Shown: positions 56,495 through 64,000 of the stretch, one piece after another | How the letters are laid out: the number at the start of each line of letters is the position of its first letter | Position numbering within the stretch: the first letter of the stretch is position 1 | DNA from: Paenibacillus sp. JNUCC-31 | GTDB lineage: Bacteria; Bacillota; Bacilli; Paenibacillales; Paenibacillaceae | NCBI RefSeq assembly: GCF_014844075.1 | Contig: NZ_CP062165.1 | Location: 3,100,001-3,164,000, forward strand | Length of the DNA stretch: 64,000 bases | Direction: 5' to 3' | Position numbers and translations under genes: made by a program | The notes under the pieces: generated by a model | What the model saw: only the letters and a program-made list of their open reading frames with translations | Databases searched by the model: none | Told to the model about the DNA's origin: nothing

Positions 56495-57244
56495 TTAATC
56501 CCGGCTCCGCAGCTTGCCAAGCAGACGAATGATTTCAATATATAACCATACCAACGTAACCATTAATCCGAATGCACCGTACCACTCCATATATTTCGGA
56601 GCACCGTTGTCGGCACCACTTTCAATAAAATCAAAATCAAGCACCAGATTCAACGCGGCCACAATGACGATTACGACAGAAATGCCAATTCCGATCAGGC
56701 TATTGTCATGCAGATAGGGAACGGTAATACCGAAGAAACCAAGTACAAAACTCAGGAGATACATGATCATGATGCCCCCGGTTGCAGCTACAACACCCAG
56801 CTTGAAGTTCTCCGTAGCTTTGATCAGTCTTGTCTTGTATGCCATCAGCAGCGCGATGAATACTGCCATGGTCAATAAAGCAGCCTGCAACGTAATGCCG
56901 TTGTACAACGACTCATACGTAGCCGAGAGCGCACCCAGAAACAGCCCTTCTGCGACCGCATAGATCGGTACAAGGTAAGGCGCCGCAACAGGCTTGAACG
57001 AAATAATCAATGCGAGGATAAATCCGGCGATTGCCCCTCCGTATGCGAGAGGAAGCACTTCCTGCCCATTGAAAAACATCATCCAGGTTGCAAATGCACT
57101 GCCCAGCAGGATGATCAGCGTAATAAACGCCTTGTTTACCGTACCGTTGATCGTCATGTTACTTTGATACCGATCATCTCCATACCCGCTGGAGTTTTCA
57201 AATGTACTATCTTTGAGTGTTGGGTTACCGCTACGTCCGATCAA
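56495..57244 (-). CDS. Bax inhibitor-1/YccA-like membrane protein
   Basis: About 249 residues with seven hydrophobic helices. The BaxI_1-type features are MTINGTVNKAFITLIILLGS, YAVAEGLFLGALSATYESLY and the acidic last part LVLDFDFIESGADNGAPKYM followed by EWYGAFGLMVTLVWLYIEII; the paired Asp/Glu fit the proton/calcium site of the superfamily. TTG at 57244 is taken because GAGGTG lies 6 bases upstream; the frame can open at 57253. Role in the cell is not established. Confidence 0.85.
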   Translation of the reverse strand: MIGRSGNPTLKDSTFENSSGYGDDRYQSNMTINGTVNKAFITLIILLGSAFATWMMFFNGQEVLPLAYGGAIAGFILALIISFKPVAAPYLVPIYAVAEGLFLGALSATYESLYNGITLQAALLTMAVFIALLMAYKTRLIKATENFKLGVVAATGGIMIMYLLSFVLGFFGITVPYLHDNSLIGIGISVVIVIVAALNLVLDFDFIESGADNGAPKYMEWYGAFGLMVTLVWLYIEIIRLLGKLRSRD

Positions 57245-57505
57245 AACAATCACCTCTTCTATGTATTTGGTTCATCCTGTACTACCATCTCTACGTTCTA
57301 CATTGCTCATTTTACGAATTACATATTAAAAAAATCTAATGCTACTAAGCAGACGTGGGATGCAATCCGCAGATCACATCCTTGTCTGTTGACGCAAGGT
57401 ATAGGCTATATGTCCCAAACGTTACGAAGAATACTTTTACACTTATTCTGCACATTCCATCATTTGATTCTGATTCTTATCGCTCTTGGGCTATATTCGA
57501 GATAC

Positions 57506-57862
57506 CTATTTGTACAGCACCTTGTCTACATTGTATTTCGCACGCATCGTGTTGATGATATAGGTCTCGTAAATTTCGCGATCGACCGGATCTTCAATAA
57601 CACACACTTCGATGGTGGTTACTTCCTCGCGGTGTGACTTCATGGGTGATACGGTATCTTCAAAATGCTTTTTGATGCGCGGTCTTAATTTTCGTGCTTT
57701 ACCGACAAATAACAACTCACCAGCGGCATTGTAAAACATAAAGATACCGCCTTTTTCCCTTGTAATCAGGTGGAAATCGGTGAATCCATAAATGTGGCTG
57801 AGCTGTGGGTCAGCCTGCTTCGTGATGGTGACATCTGGTGTTGGCACAGTAATATTAATCAA
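57506..57862 (-). CDS. GIY-YIG domain protein (UvrC N-terminal-like)
   Basis: About 118 residues. The nuclease fold is seen as GGIFMFYNAAGELLFVGKAR (GIY-YIG strands, here GIF and FVG), KLRPRIKKHFEDTV (conserved Arg) and EIYETYIINTMRAKYN (conserved Glu and Asn). It lacks the rest of UvrC. The two Tyr of the name motif are replaced by Phe, which may affect catalysis. The start is unsure: TTG at 57862 follows GAGG at 11 bases; a GTG at 57871 and the frame opening at 57913 are alternatives. Confidence 0.75.
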   Translation of the reverse strand: MINITVPTPDVTITKQADPQLSHIYGFTDFHLITREKGGIFMFYNAAGELLFVGKARKLRPRIKKHFEDTVSPMKSHREEVTTIEVCVIEDPVDREIYETYIINTMRAKYNVDKVLYK

Positions 57863-58016
57863 TAGGCTCACTTCCTCGTTATCTATAGGTTTACATCCTA
57901 TCATATATCCCATAAGGACACCATTTCATTCTATATGACGCACAATTCACGCTTTTTTCAACTATTACGACAAATATTTCAAAAAAAAGGTTAACTTCCC
58001 TGATTCAAAGTGGTAC

Positions 58017-58434
58017 TATAGGGGTATGAGGAAGAATTTGGGCACTAAGACATACGTCTTTATATCTACTTCCGTCTATTGTACCCTATGATTGATGATC
58101 TTTTTCATACTGAATTCTGTTACGCGCGCACGACAGGAGTACAGTTAGCAAGAACCCAGACCTATAGCTTTCCGATTCAACATCTATTCGACCCTTGCAG
58201 CAAGCAAACGAAGAAAGATCCTAGAATTTTAACTGGCCATTGTAGAAATGGATTCACTTAGAAAGCCTGCAATTATAGCCGTACGAGAGTAAATAGACAC
58301 ACGTAGAAGGACAGATAGCTATCGATCCTAGAGAGATTAGTCATGCAGCGCCACCTAGAACGTCATAGCAGCAGAACTATAAAAAGACGGATCACCGTTT
58401 CACCCCAGCCCGGCATAATGCCTGGGCTTTTTTA
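58017..58434 (+). ncRNA. Candidate unassigned RNA, promoter to terminator without ORF
   Basis: TTAACT and TACTAT are separated by 17 bases (about 57991-58019), and an intrinsic terminator lies at 58407-58433 (AGCCCGGCAT/ATGCCTGGGCT then T6). The 400 bases between hold no reading frame with a ribosome site. The 5' end ATAGGGGTA can pair with TACCCTAT near 58080. It lacks recognisable marks of tmRNA, RNase P RNA, SRP RNA, 6S RNA or T-box. It could also be a long leader or decayed sequence. Confidence 0.35.
58407..58433 (+). terminator. Intrinsic terminator upstream of the MocR gene
   Basis: AGCCCGGCAT and ATGCCTGGGCT form a 10-bp stem with one G-T type mismatch and almost no loop beyond a few bases, followed by T6. 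No plus-strand gene precedes it within 400 bases. Confidence 0.75.
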
Positions 58435-58451
58435 CGTTTGCGCAAACAACC

Positions 58452-58505
58452 AACCACTCCGTAGGGAAACAGAGGTATCGTGGTTCTTTCTGCTGGGGTT
58501 ATAAT
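58452..58505 (+). promoter_or_regulatory. Promoter/operator of the MocR-ddl operon
   Basis: TATAAT at 58500-58505 lacks a good -35. An inverted repeat AACCAC (58452-58457) and GTGGTT (58480-58485) lies where the -35 should be. A weak -35 with adjacent repeats is common for MocR-controlled promoters. Inference. Confidence 0.45.
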
Positions 58506-58536
58506 ATGGCAAGATTGCAAAAGAGGGAGTGATGGG

Positions 58537-59988
58537 ATGTATTCCGATCTGCAACTCACGGAGGACCGCCCTGTATATATACAAGTCAAAGATTATATGA
58601 AGCGATTGATGCTTAAAGGCGGCCTGCAAGCCAAACAAAAGCTTCCTTCCACCCGTGAACTCAGCACACTTATGAAAGTGAGCCGCAGCACGGTCCTGCT
58701 CGCCTATGCTGAACTAGAAGAGGAGGGTCTGATTTACGCGGTCAAAGGCAAAGGCAACTACGTCAGCTCCACTGTTGAAACGCCTGAGGCTTCAGCCGGG
58801 TGGCAGGTGGACTGGAACGAGCGTGTCAGCGACTACGCGATTCAGGCGGAGCAATATGATCTGATGAAGCATGGCTCCGGCTCGGAGCGCGGTGAGATTT
58901 CATTTACCAGCATTGCACCCGATGAGAAGCTGTTTGACATGCACAATGTAAAAAGGGCCTTCCTCGATCGGATGTCTCTTGAAGGCGAAGTGCTGCTGAA
59001 TTACGGATATGCGCAAGGCTACAGGCCTCTCATGAAGTATCTGCTGCGTTATATGGAAAATAAGGGTGTTGACCTAAGCGGCAAAGATATTCTAATCACC
59101 AATGGATTTACGGAAGGTTTCGATCTGGTCCTGAGCGCACTACGCAAAAAAAGCGGCAGGGCCCTGTGTGAGAACCCGACACATCATACTGCGGTCAAAA
59201 ATCTGAGGCTTCATCAATTTCAACTCACTGGTGTCGATATGGAGCCAGATGGCCTGAATCTGAGGCAGCTGGAACGGGAACTTGCAGCAAATCCGTATGA
59301 TCTGGCCTATCTCGTGCCCTCCTATCACAATCCAACCGGGATCGTGACATCACCTGCCAAACGTGCCGAGATTATTCGGTTGATGAACCAGTACCAGGTA
59401 CCGATCATCGAAGACGGCTTTAACGAGGAATTGCGCTATTCCGGCTCCCATGTCTCTCCCCTTATTGCCAGTGTGGGCAAAGGGAACGGGCTGGTGTATC
59501 TGGGCAGCTTCTCCAAGGTGCTGTTTCCGGGCCTGCGCGTAGGCTGGGTCATTGCGGATGCGGCATTGATTGATTATCTGGAAAGCATGAAACGAGCGCG
59601 CAGCATTCATACCTCGACACTGGACCAGTCCCTGCTCTATCAGTATTTGAGCAATGGCAATTTCGAGAAATATCTGAAGCGGGCCCGTACGGAATATAAG
59701 CGTAAATATGAGCTGGTCGTTCGCTGCTTGCGGCAGCATCTGCCGATGTGCCGGGTTTCAGGCGAAGGCGGTCTTCACCTGTTCGTACAATTCCCACCGG
59801 AATACCGGACGAGAGATCTGCTCACCGCTTGCAAGGCAAAGGGCGTTACCTTTATGCCCGGCGATACCTTTTATCTTGAACCGGGGCAGGGACAACATAC
59901 GATGCGTCTGGGCTTCTCCCGGGTCAGCGATGAGAACATTCGCAAAGGCATTCGTATCATTGGCGAAACCATTGCTCAAATGAGATGA
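58537..59988 (+). CDS. MocR/GabR-type regulator (DdlR-like)
   Basis: A 483-residue fusion of a GntR winged helix (about 1-75: PVYIQVKDYMKRLMLKGGLQ, LPSTRELSTLMKVSRSTVLL) and a PLP-dependent aminotransferase fold (about 110-480). The PLP Lys is in LGSFSKVLFPGLRVGW; VPSYHNPTGIV and EDGFNEELRYS carry the usual Asn and Asp. Such proteins act as regulators, not enzymes. Its stop overlaps the ddl region, and a MocR-type activator of ddl (DdlR) is known from Brevibacillus. ATG at 58537 follows GAGGGAG; the frame can open at 58480. Confidence 0.88.
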   Translation: MYSDLQLTEDRPVYIQVKDYMKRLMLKGGLQAKQKLPSTRELSTLMKVSRSTVLLAYAELEEEGLIYAVKGKGNYVSSTVETPEASAGWQVDWNERVSDYAIQAEQYDLMKHGSGSERGEISFTSIAPDEKLFDMHNVKRAFLDRMSLEGEVLLNYGYAQGYRPLMKYLLRYMENKGVDLSGKDILITNGFTEGFDLVLSALRKKSGRALCENPTHHTAVKNLRLHQFQLTGVDMEPDGLNLRQLERELAANPYDLAYLVPSYHNPTGIVTSPAKRAEIIRLMNQYQVPIIEDGFNEELRYSGSHVSPLIASVGKGNGLVYLGSFSKVLFPGLRVGWVIADAALIDYLESMKRARSIHTSTLDQSLLYQYLSNGNFEKYLKRARTEYKRKYELVVRCLRQHLPMCRVSGEGGLHLFVQFPPEYRTRDLLTACKAKGVTFMPGDTFYLEPGQGQHTMRLGFSRVSDENIRKGIRIIGETIAQMR

Positions 59989-59999
59989 GGAGGATACAC

Positions 60000-60920
60000 A
60001 TGAAAGTTGGCGTGATTATGGGTGGCACATCTTCGGAGCGGGATATTTCCCTGCTCACCGGACAGGAGATGATCAATCATCTGGATACAGTGAAGTATGA
60101 AGTTATTCCGGTGGAGATCAACAGCAAACGGGATCTCATTGAAAAAGCGGCGGGACTGGATGTCGCACTGCTCGCTCTGCATGGTAAGTATGGGGAGGAT
60201 GGTACCATACAGGGCACGTTGGAGTCGCTCGGCGTTCCATACACAGGCTGTGGTGTACTCGCAAGCAGCGTATGCATGGACAAAGATATGTCCAAACGCC
60301 TCATCCAGCATGCGGGCGTACCTACCGGCGAGTGGCTTCAGGTGAGCAGTTTGGATGAATTGTCATCAGCCACTGTGCAGCAATTAACCTATCCTGTGGT
60401 GGTAAAACCCAATTCAGGCGGTTCCAGCATCGGAACGCAAGTCGTGCAGGAACCTTCGGCTCTTCATGCAGCTGTAGAAGCGGCGCTTGTTTGGGACGAA
60501 GTTGTCATGATCGAACAATATATCGCTGGCGAGGAAATCACCTGCGCCGTTCTCGATGGTCAGATGCTTCCAGTAATCTCAATTCGTTCAAATGCGGAGT
60601 TTTTCGATTATACCTCCAAATACAATGATGGCGGCGCTGAAGAGCAGGTCGTCCATTTGCCTGCGGATTTGCATAAACGTGTAGAAGCTGCCGCACTCAC
60701 CTGTTACCGGGTTCTAAAATGCAGTGTCTATGCCCGTGTGGACATGATGATTCGGAACGGCATGCCCTATGTACTTGAGGTGAATACGCTGCCGGGGCTT
60801 ACGCGGAACAGCCTGCTGCCCAAAAGTGCAGCCGCTGCAGGTATTTCCTTTGCCAGTTTGCTGGATTCCATCATTGATCTCTCGTTAAAAGAACGTCAAA
60901 AGGAGGCGACTCGATCATGA
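60000..60920 (+). CDS. ddl: D-alanine--D-alanine ligase
   Basis: ATP-grasp ligase making D-Ala-D-Ala for peptidoglycan. Motifs: VIMGGTSSERDISLLTGQEM, LLALHGKYGEDGTIQGTLES, YTGCGVLASSVCMDKDMSK, PVVVKPNSGGSSIGTQVV, VDMMIRNGMPYVLEVNTLPG and LTRNSLLPKSA. All residues for two D-Ala sites and ATP are in place; it does not look like a Van-type D-Ala-D-Lac ligase, though hand reading cannot exclude altered specificity. ATG at 60000 follows GAGGAGG, 11 bases past the MocR stop. Length 306 is normal. Confidence 0.94.
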   Translation: MKVGVIMGGTSSERDISLLTGQEMINHLDTVKYEVIPVEINSKRDLIEKAAGLDVALLALHGKYGEDGTIQGTLESLGVPYTGCGVLASSVCMDKDMSKRLIQHAGVPTGEWLQVSSLDELSSATVQQLTYPVVVKPNSGGSSIGTQVVQEPSALHAAVEAALVWDEVVMIEQYIAGEEITCAVLDGQMLPVISIRSNAEFFDYTSKYNDGGAEEQVVHLPADLHKRVEAAALTCYRVLKCSVYARVDMMIRNGMPYVLEVNTLPGLTRNSLLPKSAAAAGISFASLLDSIIDLSLKERQKEATRS

Positions 60921-61375
60921 GTCTGAATATAACGATTCGTCACAGTTCAAACGAAGATCTGCAGGACATGGTCATTCTTATGGATCAACTCGGTTATCCA
61001 ACCACGTATGCCGAGATGAAGGAGCGTTATTCGCACATCGCTGCGGATTCAAATTTTGCAACGTTGGTTGCCGAAGTCCGTGGCCGTGTCGTTGGATTAA
61101 TTGGGTTACAGACATCTTACCTGTATGAAAAGAACGGACGACATTGCCGCATCCTGGCTCTGATCGTGCATGACCAGTTCAGAGGCACCGGCATAGGTCG
61201 TCAGCTTATTTTGGAAGCGGAGCAGTGGGCAGCCACTCATGGCGTGGACTCCTTGTCCCTGAACAGCAGCAATCGCCCGGATCGTGAAGCTGCGCATAAA
61301 TTCTACCAACAGATGGGCTTTACTGCGGGAAGTACCGGGTTTAGCAAAAAGCCGAAGGCCTTGCAGCATAGCTGA
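60917..61375 (+). CDS. GNAT N-acetyltransferase
   Basis: A 152-residue acetyltransferase with the acetyl-CoA loop VHDQFRGTGIGRQLILEAEQ and the C-terminal AAHKFYQQMGFTAGSTGFSK. Its ATG overlaps the ddl stop by 4 bases, so it is part of the mocR-ddl operon. An amino-acid or antibiotic substrate is possible but cannot be read from sequence. Confidence 0.9.
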   Translation: MSLNITIRHSSNEDLQDMVILMDQLGYPTTYAEMKERYSHIAADSNFATLVAEVRGRVVGLIGLQTSYLYEKNGRHCRILALIVHDQFRGTGIGRQLILEAEQWAATHGVDSLSLNSSNRPDREAAHKFYQQMGFTAGSTGFSKKPKALQHS

Positions 61376-61438
61376 CGCTGATGACATCATGACGGCTTCC
61401 GGATTGAATTCACCATTCTTTACAGGGTAACCACAAAA

Positions 61439-61475
61439 ACGCCCGTTTCCAGCACAAAGGCCGGAAACGGGCGTT
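61439..61475. terminator. Bidirectional terminator between GNAT and stalk-domain lipoprotein genes
   Basis: AACGCCCGTTTCC and GGAAACGGGCGTT form a 13-bp perfect stem around an 11-base loop. The minus strand has TTTTTG after it. It serves convergent genes. Confidence 0.9.
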
Positions 61476-61493
61476 ATCTAGGATTTCTACTAA

Positions 61494-63017
61494 TTATGGC
61501 CGGTCGATGAAAATCCAGCCTGTTTCTTTTTCCTGATCTACAGATGCTCCAAGAGATTCTGCCATAAAGCGCAGCGGAACATAGGTTTTGCCGTTTTTGC
61601 CTACATAAGCGGGTTCAACCATCGTTACTTCCTTGCCTGCAACGGTTGCCTTCTTGGAACCTACAGTCAGGACAATCTCATTGCCAGTGATATCGTCAAT
61701 GACAACGATTTTCTCCGATCCTTTGGTCCATTTTACTTCAGCATCCAATTCCTCGGACAGATAGCGCAGAGGAACAAATGTTGTATTTTTAACGGTGATT
61801 GCGCCATAGGATTCGTCGTCCGGATACAGCATGACATTTTTACGCGTAATGCCCGCTTCATCTTTCAACAGCTGATACATAAGTGAATTGGAATCAAAAT
61901 TACGCAGCATCTGACCTGGCGTGATGTCTCCTTGCATCAGATCGATTGCGCCACCCGTTTTGTCCACGGCATCCACAGTCACCGGTCCGCCAATATTCCA
62001 CAGTTCGCTATCACCGTATACGGATACCGATTTAATCGGCAGATCTTCCGAGGCAGGCAACGCTACTTTGAAATCGTAGTTCTGTTTACGAATATTCAAT
62101 GCGCTGTCCAGATAGAAGTCCAATTTGAGCTTGGTCTCTGTTCCGAACACCGTCTTCAGTTCAGGTGTCTCAGTCAACAAACTGTTGAGTTCCTTGTCGT
62201 AATTGGCCAGAATCTCGTCAAGACCACCCTTAATCATTTCGTACAATGAAGCAACCTCAGCATCCCGTGATTCGCTAATAACAGAAGGCAGGGCACTGCC
62301 GTCGCCAGGATCAACCGTGTTTATCGTAACGAGGATAGGGTAGAACACATCATACAGATCCCCAATCAGATCCTTGAGTCCTTGTTCATCCTGAGCAACA
62401 CTGGTCAGAAACGGTTTAACCATGGCAAGAAGCTCTTCCCCACTGATCTCCACATGCAGCTTGGAGAGGCTGAGTGATTCACCGTTAACCGATTCCTGTA
62501 CCGGAGTTACCGAAATATTTTTCGGGTTGGACAAATGCTTCAGCGCAAAGTTCAGCAGTTTCGGGGAAAGCTCCTCGATCTGCTTCTCCAACGCCTTCGT
62601 ATCTAGCATAGGAAGCGTGTTATCCGCCAAAGATATGTATAGAGGCTTCTGCGCTCCGTCAACATCAATGACCATTTCCGATTTATCCATCGACAGATGG
62701 AAAGGCAATTTCTTTCCTTGCATACTCAGTGTACCTTTGATAGACGCCGTGCTGGAGTCCTTCACTTTGGCATCATCAATATTCAATGAAACGGAATTAA
62801 TGAGTTCAATCATTTGAAACGCATCCTCATCGACGAGGTTTGCTGCAGGTTCAACTTTTATATGCATGGACTGTTTGGATTCACCGGATTTGACGGTTGT
62901 ACTGTTGGCAATGGCTTTGCCAATATCTACGCCACCTACGGCCTGACATCCCGTAAGCACAACCATCATTAAAACGAGTGGTACGGCAATCCACTTCAAT
63001 AGCTTGTGATTTTTGAT
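61494..63017 (-). CDS. Lipoprotein with C-terminal stalk (copper amine oxidase N-like) domain, apparent AUC start
   Basis: About 507 residues. The signal peptide ends VVLTGC. The N-terminal 350 residues have no recognised domain; the last 110 carry two stalk-type motifs, FVPLRYLSEELDAEVKW and YVPLRFMAESLGASV, common in Paenibacillus surface proteins. The usual call is the TTG at 62999, but AAGGAGGAG lies 23 bases from it. The same site is 5-7 bases before an in-frame ATC at 63017, which adds six residues rich in Lys/Asn/His, giving a normal charged N-terminus. Start choice is inference. Confidence 0.75.
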   Translation of the reverse strand: MKNHKLLKWIAVPLVLMMVVLTGCQAVGGVDIGKAIANSTTVKSGESKQSMHIKVEPAANLVDEDAFQMIELINSVSLNIDDAKVKDSSTASIKGTLSMQGKKLPFHLSMDKSEMVIDVDGAQKPLYISLADNTLPMLDTKALEKQIEELSPKLLNFALKHLSNPKNISVTPVQESVNGESLSLSKLHVEISGEELLAMVKPFLTSVAQDEQGLKDLIGDLYDVFYPILVTINTVDPGDGSALPSVISESRDAEVASLYEMIKGGLDEILANYDKELNSLLTETPELKTVFGTETKLKLDFYLDSALNIRKQNYDFKVALPASEDLPIKSVSVYGDSELWNIGGPVTVDAVDKTGGAIDLMQGDITPGQMLRNFDSNSLMYQLLKDEAGITRKNVMLYPDDESYGAITVKNTTFVPLRYLSEELDAEVKWTKGSEKIVVIDDITGNEIVLTVGSKKATVAGKEVTMVEPAYVGKNGKTYVPLRFMAESLGASVDQEKETGWIFIDRP

Positions 63018-63110
63018 ACGATCTCCTCCTTAGGAAAAATGTGGTTCACTCCTATTATGAGGGTTACAGGTAATTGTTGTAAACCGGATCGACAAATAAA
63101 TACCAAAAAA

Positions 63111-63132
63111 AGGCCGGACAGCTGTCCGACCT
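63111..63132 (-). terminator. Terminator after the acidic small protein
   Basis: On the minus strand AGGTCGGACA and TGTCCGGCCT form a stem around GC (the core CGGACAGCTGTCCG is a perfect palindrome), followed by T7. It ends the transcript from the DUF1877 and small acidic genes. Confidence 0.85.
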
Positions 63133-63207
63133 CTGATTGACGTTATTTTTCAACATGTATCGCCATTGAGTTTAATCGCACTATTGATGCAATCATCAAC
63201 AGTAAGT

Positions 63208-63345
63208 TTACTCTTGTTCTTTGCCCTCTGCCTCGCTGTCGCTGTTCTCATCCGCTTCTTCGCCATCGGCGCTTGCAGGGGACTCGAATTGATCCGGTTC
63301 GTCATCCTGAATGGCCTTGTTTTCTTCATTCTGGTCCTGTGTCAT
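63208..63345 (-). CDS. 45-residue strongly acidic protein
   Basis: Begins MTQDQNEENKAIQDDEPDQF and is almost entirely Asp, Glu, Gln, Asn, Ser and Ala, with no hydrophobic core, so it is probably disordered. AGAGGG lies 8 bases before the ATG. It has its own terminator downstream. The hydrophobic plus-strand frame over the same bases is its shadow. No family recognised. Confidence 0.6.
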   Translation of the reverse strand: MTQDQNEENKAIQDDEPDQFESPASADGEEADENSDSEAEGKEQE

Positions 63346-63442
63346 ATCGTATTCCCTCTCTTCTACCGGATTTTAAGCAAATATGCCCTCGTTTCTATCC
63401 ATAACCGGAATGATGATGAATTAAACAGACGGAGACAGGAAC

Positions 63443-63910
63443 TTAGAAAATATAAAAGACAATCCCGTTCCCGCTTGCAGCCGTTGCCAGATATAAAGCC
63501 TGAACATCGTCCAGTGTCTGAACGATTTCCTGGAATGTCTCCTCTGCGTCCCAATCATCCATGACAGGGTAAACACCCTCAGCCACCATTTGCTCCAGGC
63601 TAAACCGTTTCTTCAATTCCTCAGGTGTCAGTTGTTCTAACGCCATGTACGCCTCAAGGACCTGTTCGTTGGTCAGGAGGAACAGATCCATATCTGAATA
63701 ATTGCCTATATATTGTTCACCTGCCATAGGGACCACATAGCCCAGAGGGGGCTCTCCGTGCACCATGTCACCAGTCAATGTAAACTGAATCATCTGCCAC
63801 ATTTTATCGATATCCAGATCGACCGAACAATCATGCACACTGACTTCCCCTGATTTGATGGATTCAATCAATTCCTTGGTCACCACAAGATATCTGCCGG
63901 ACATGCCCAT
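63443..63910 (-). CDS. DUF1877 (YfbM-like) family protein
   Basis: A 155-residue soluble protein with the family layout: MGMSGRYLVVTKELIESI at the start, CSVDLDIDKMWQMIQFTLTG, a middle GEQYIGNYSDMDLFLLTNEQ and a C-terminal helix EETFQEIVQTLDDVQALYLA. Function is unknown; members are often accessory or stress genes. ATG at 63910 follows GGAGGG by about 8 bases; the frame opens at 63931. Confidence 0.85.
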   Translation of the reverse strand: MGMSGRYLVVTKELIESIKSGEVSVHDCSVDLDIDKMWQMIQFTLTGDMVHGEPPLGYVVPMAGEQYIGNYSDMDLFLLTNEQVLEAYMALEQLTPEELKKRFSLEQMVAEGVYPVMDDWDAEETFQEIVQTLDDVQALYLATAASGNGIVFYIF

Positions 63911-64000
63911 ACCCGTATCCCTCCTACGCATTGACTTCTCTTCTTTCCCATTAACCGTGCACGTTGTACAAGAATCGGGGTAAAGAGGTGAAAAGGAACA

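Noticed and set aside
58017..58434. tmRNA, RNase P RNA, SRP RNA, 6S RNA or T-box
   Set aside because: None of the conserved core sequences of these RNAs could be found in the interval.
63166..63564. 132-codon plus-strand hydrophobic ORF
   Set aside because: Its hydrophobic part is the antisense shadow of the acidic minus-strand gene at 63208-63345, and it then runs into the DUF1877 gene; no ribosome site.

Overview
The window looks like chromosomal DNA of a Paenibacillus-type Gram-positive soil bacterium. The evidence is strong AGGAGG-type ribosome sites with frequent TTG and GTG starts, lipoprotein signal peptides, a Spo0E-like sporulation phosphatase, chitinases carrying FnIII and carbohydrate-binding modules, an Lpl/Yte-type pectin-sugar importer and a complete bacillibactin locus. 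Genus is an inference from gene content; no rRNA or tRNA gene was found to test it.

Layout. 1-9.6 kb: a partial DUF2339 membrane protein, an LCP ligase, two aldo/keto reductases, MarR and HxlR regulators, an AIM24-like protein and an MFS exporter, with an HxlR operator array in front of the exporter. 9.6-13.6 kb: a large inverted repeat built from four copies of a 25-bp unit, a lipoprotein whose ribosome site points to an AUU codon, a Spo0E-like protein, and an HTH-TPR regulator overlapping a 33-codon secreted-peptide gene (an AimR/AloR-like quorum-sensing pair) facing a small XRE regulator. 13.7-17.4 kb: two coupled GH18 chitinases. 17.7-24.7 kb: a six-gene pectin operon (two permeases, binding lipoprotein, LacI regulator, GH105, pectin methylesterase) with palindromic operators and a cre site. 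24.9-28.6 kb: an AraC regulator cut by an in-frame TAG, an Fsr-like MFS pump, an orphan ABC ATPase and a 5'-truncated methyltransferase. 28.7-33.6 kb: a putative haem membrane protein, then a MarR / GH8-like / degenerate-GGDEF / small membrane protein / GT2 cluster resembling Bacillus subtilis YdaJKLMN. 33.7-39.8 kb: GNAT, a second repeat copy, rlmN, a sodium symporter, greA, an arylamine N-acetyltransferase and sfp. 39.8-56.3 kb: bacillibactin synthesis and recovery (besA-dhbA-C-E-B-F-mbtH, feuA, btr) under three Fur boxes. 56.5-63.9 kb: Bax-inhibitor-like protein, GIY-YIG protein, an unassigned candidate RNA, a MocR regulator with D-Ala-D-Ala ligase and a GNAT, a stalk-domain lipoprotein whose ribosome site points to an AUC codon, a 45-residue acidic protein and a DUF1877 protein.

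How genes work together. DhbC, B and A make 2,3-dihydroxybenzoate, DhbE loads it on the DhbB carrier domain, and DhbF (specificity residues read here as Gly-like and Thr) makes and cyclises the trimer after Sfp arms the carriers. FeuA binds ferric bacillibactin, BesA hydrolyses it and Btr senses it; the permease is not in this window. In the pectin operon the importer brings in oligogalacturonides for cytoplasmic PemA and GH105, and the importer has no ATPase of its own here. In the exopolysaccharide cluster a c-di-GMP receptor-like protein probably controls the GT2 synthase. Coordinates and starts were read by eye; several starts differ from the longest open frame because the ribosome site points elsewhere.
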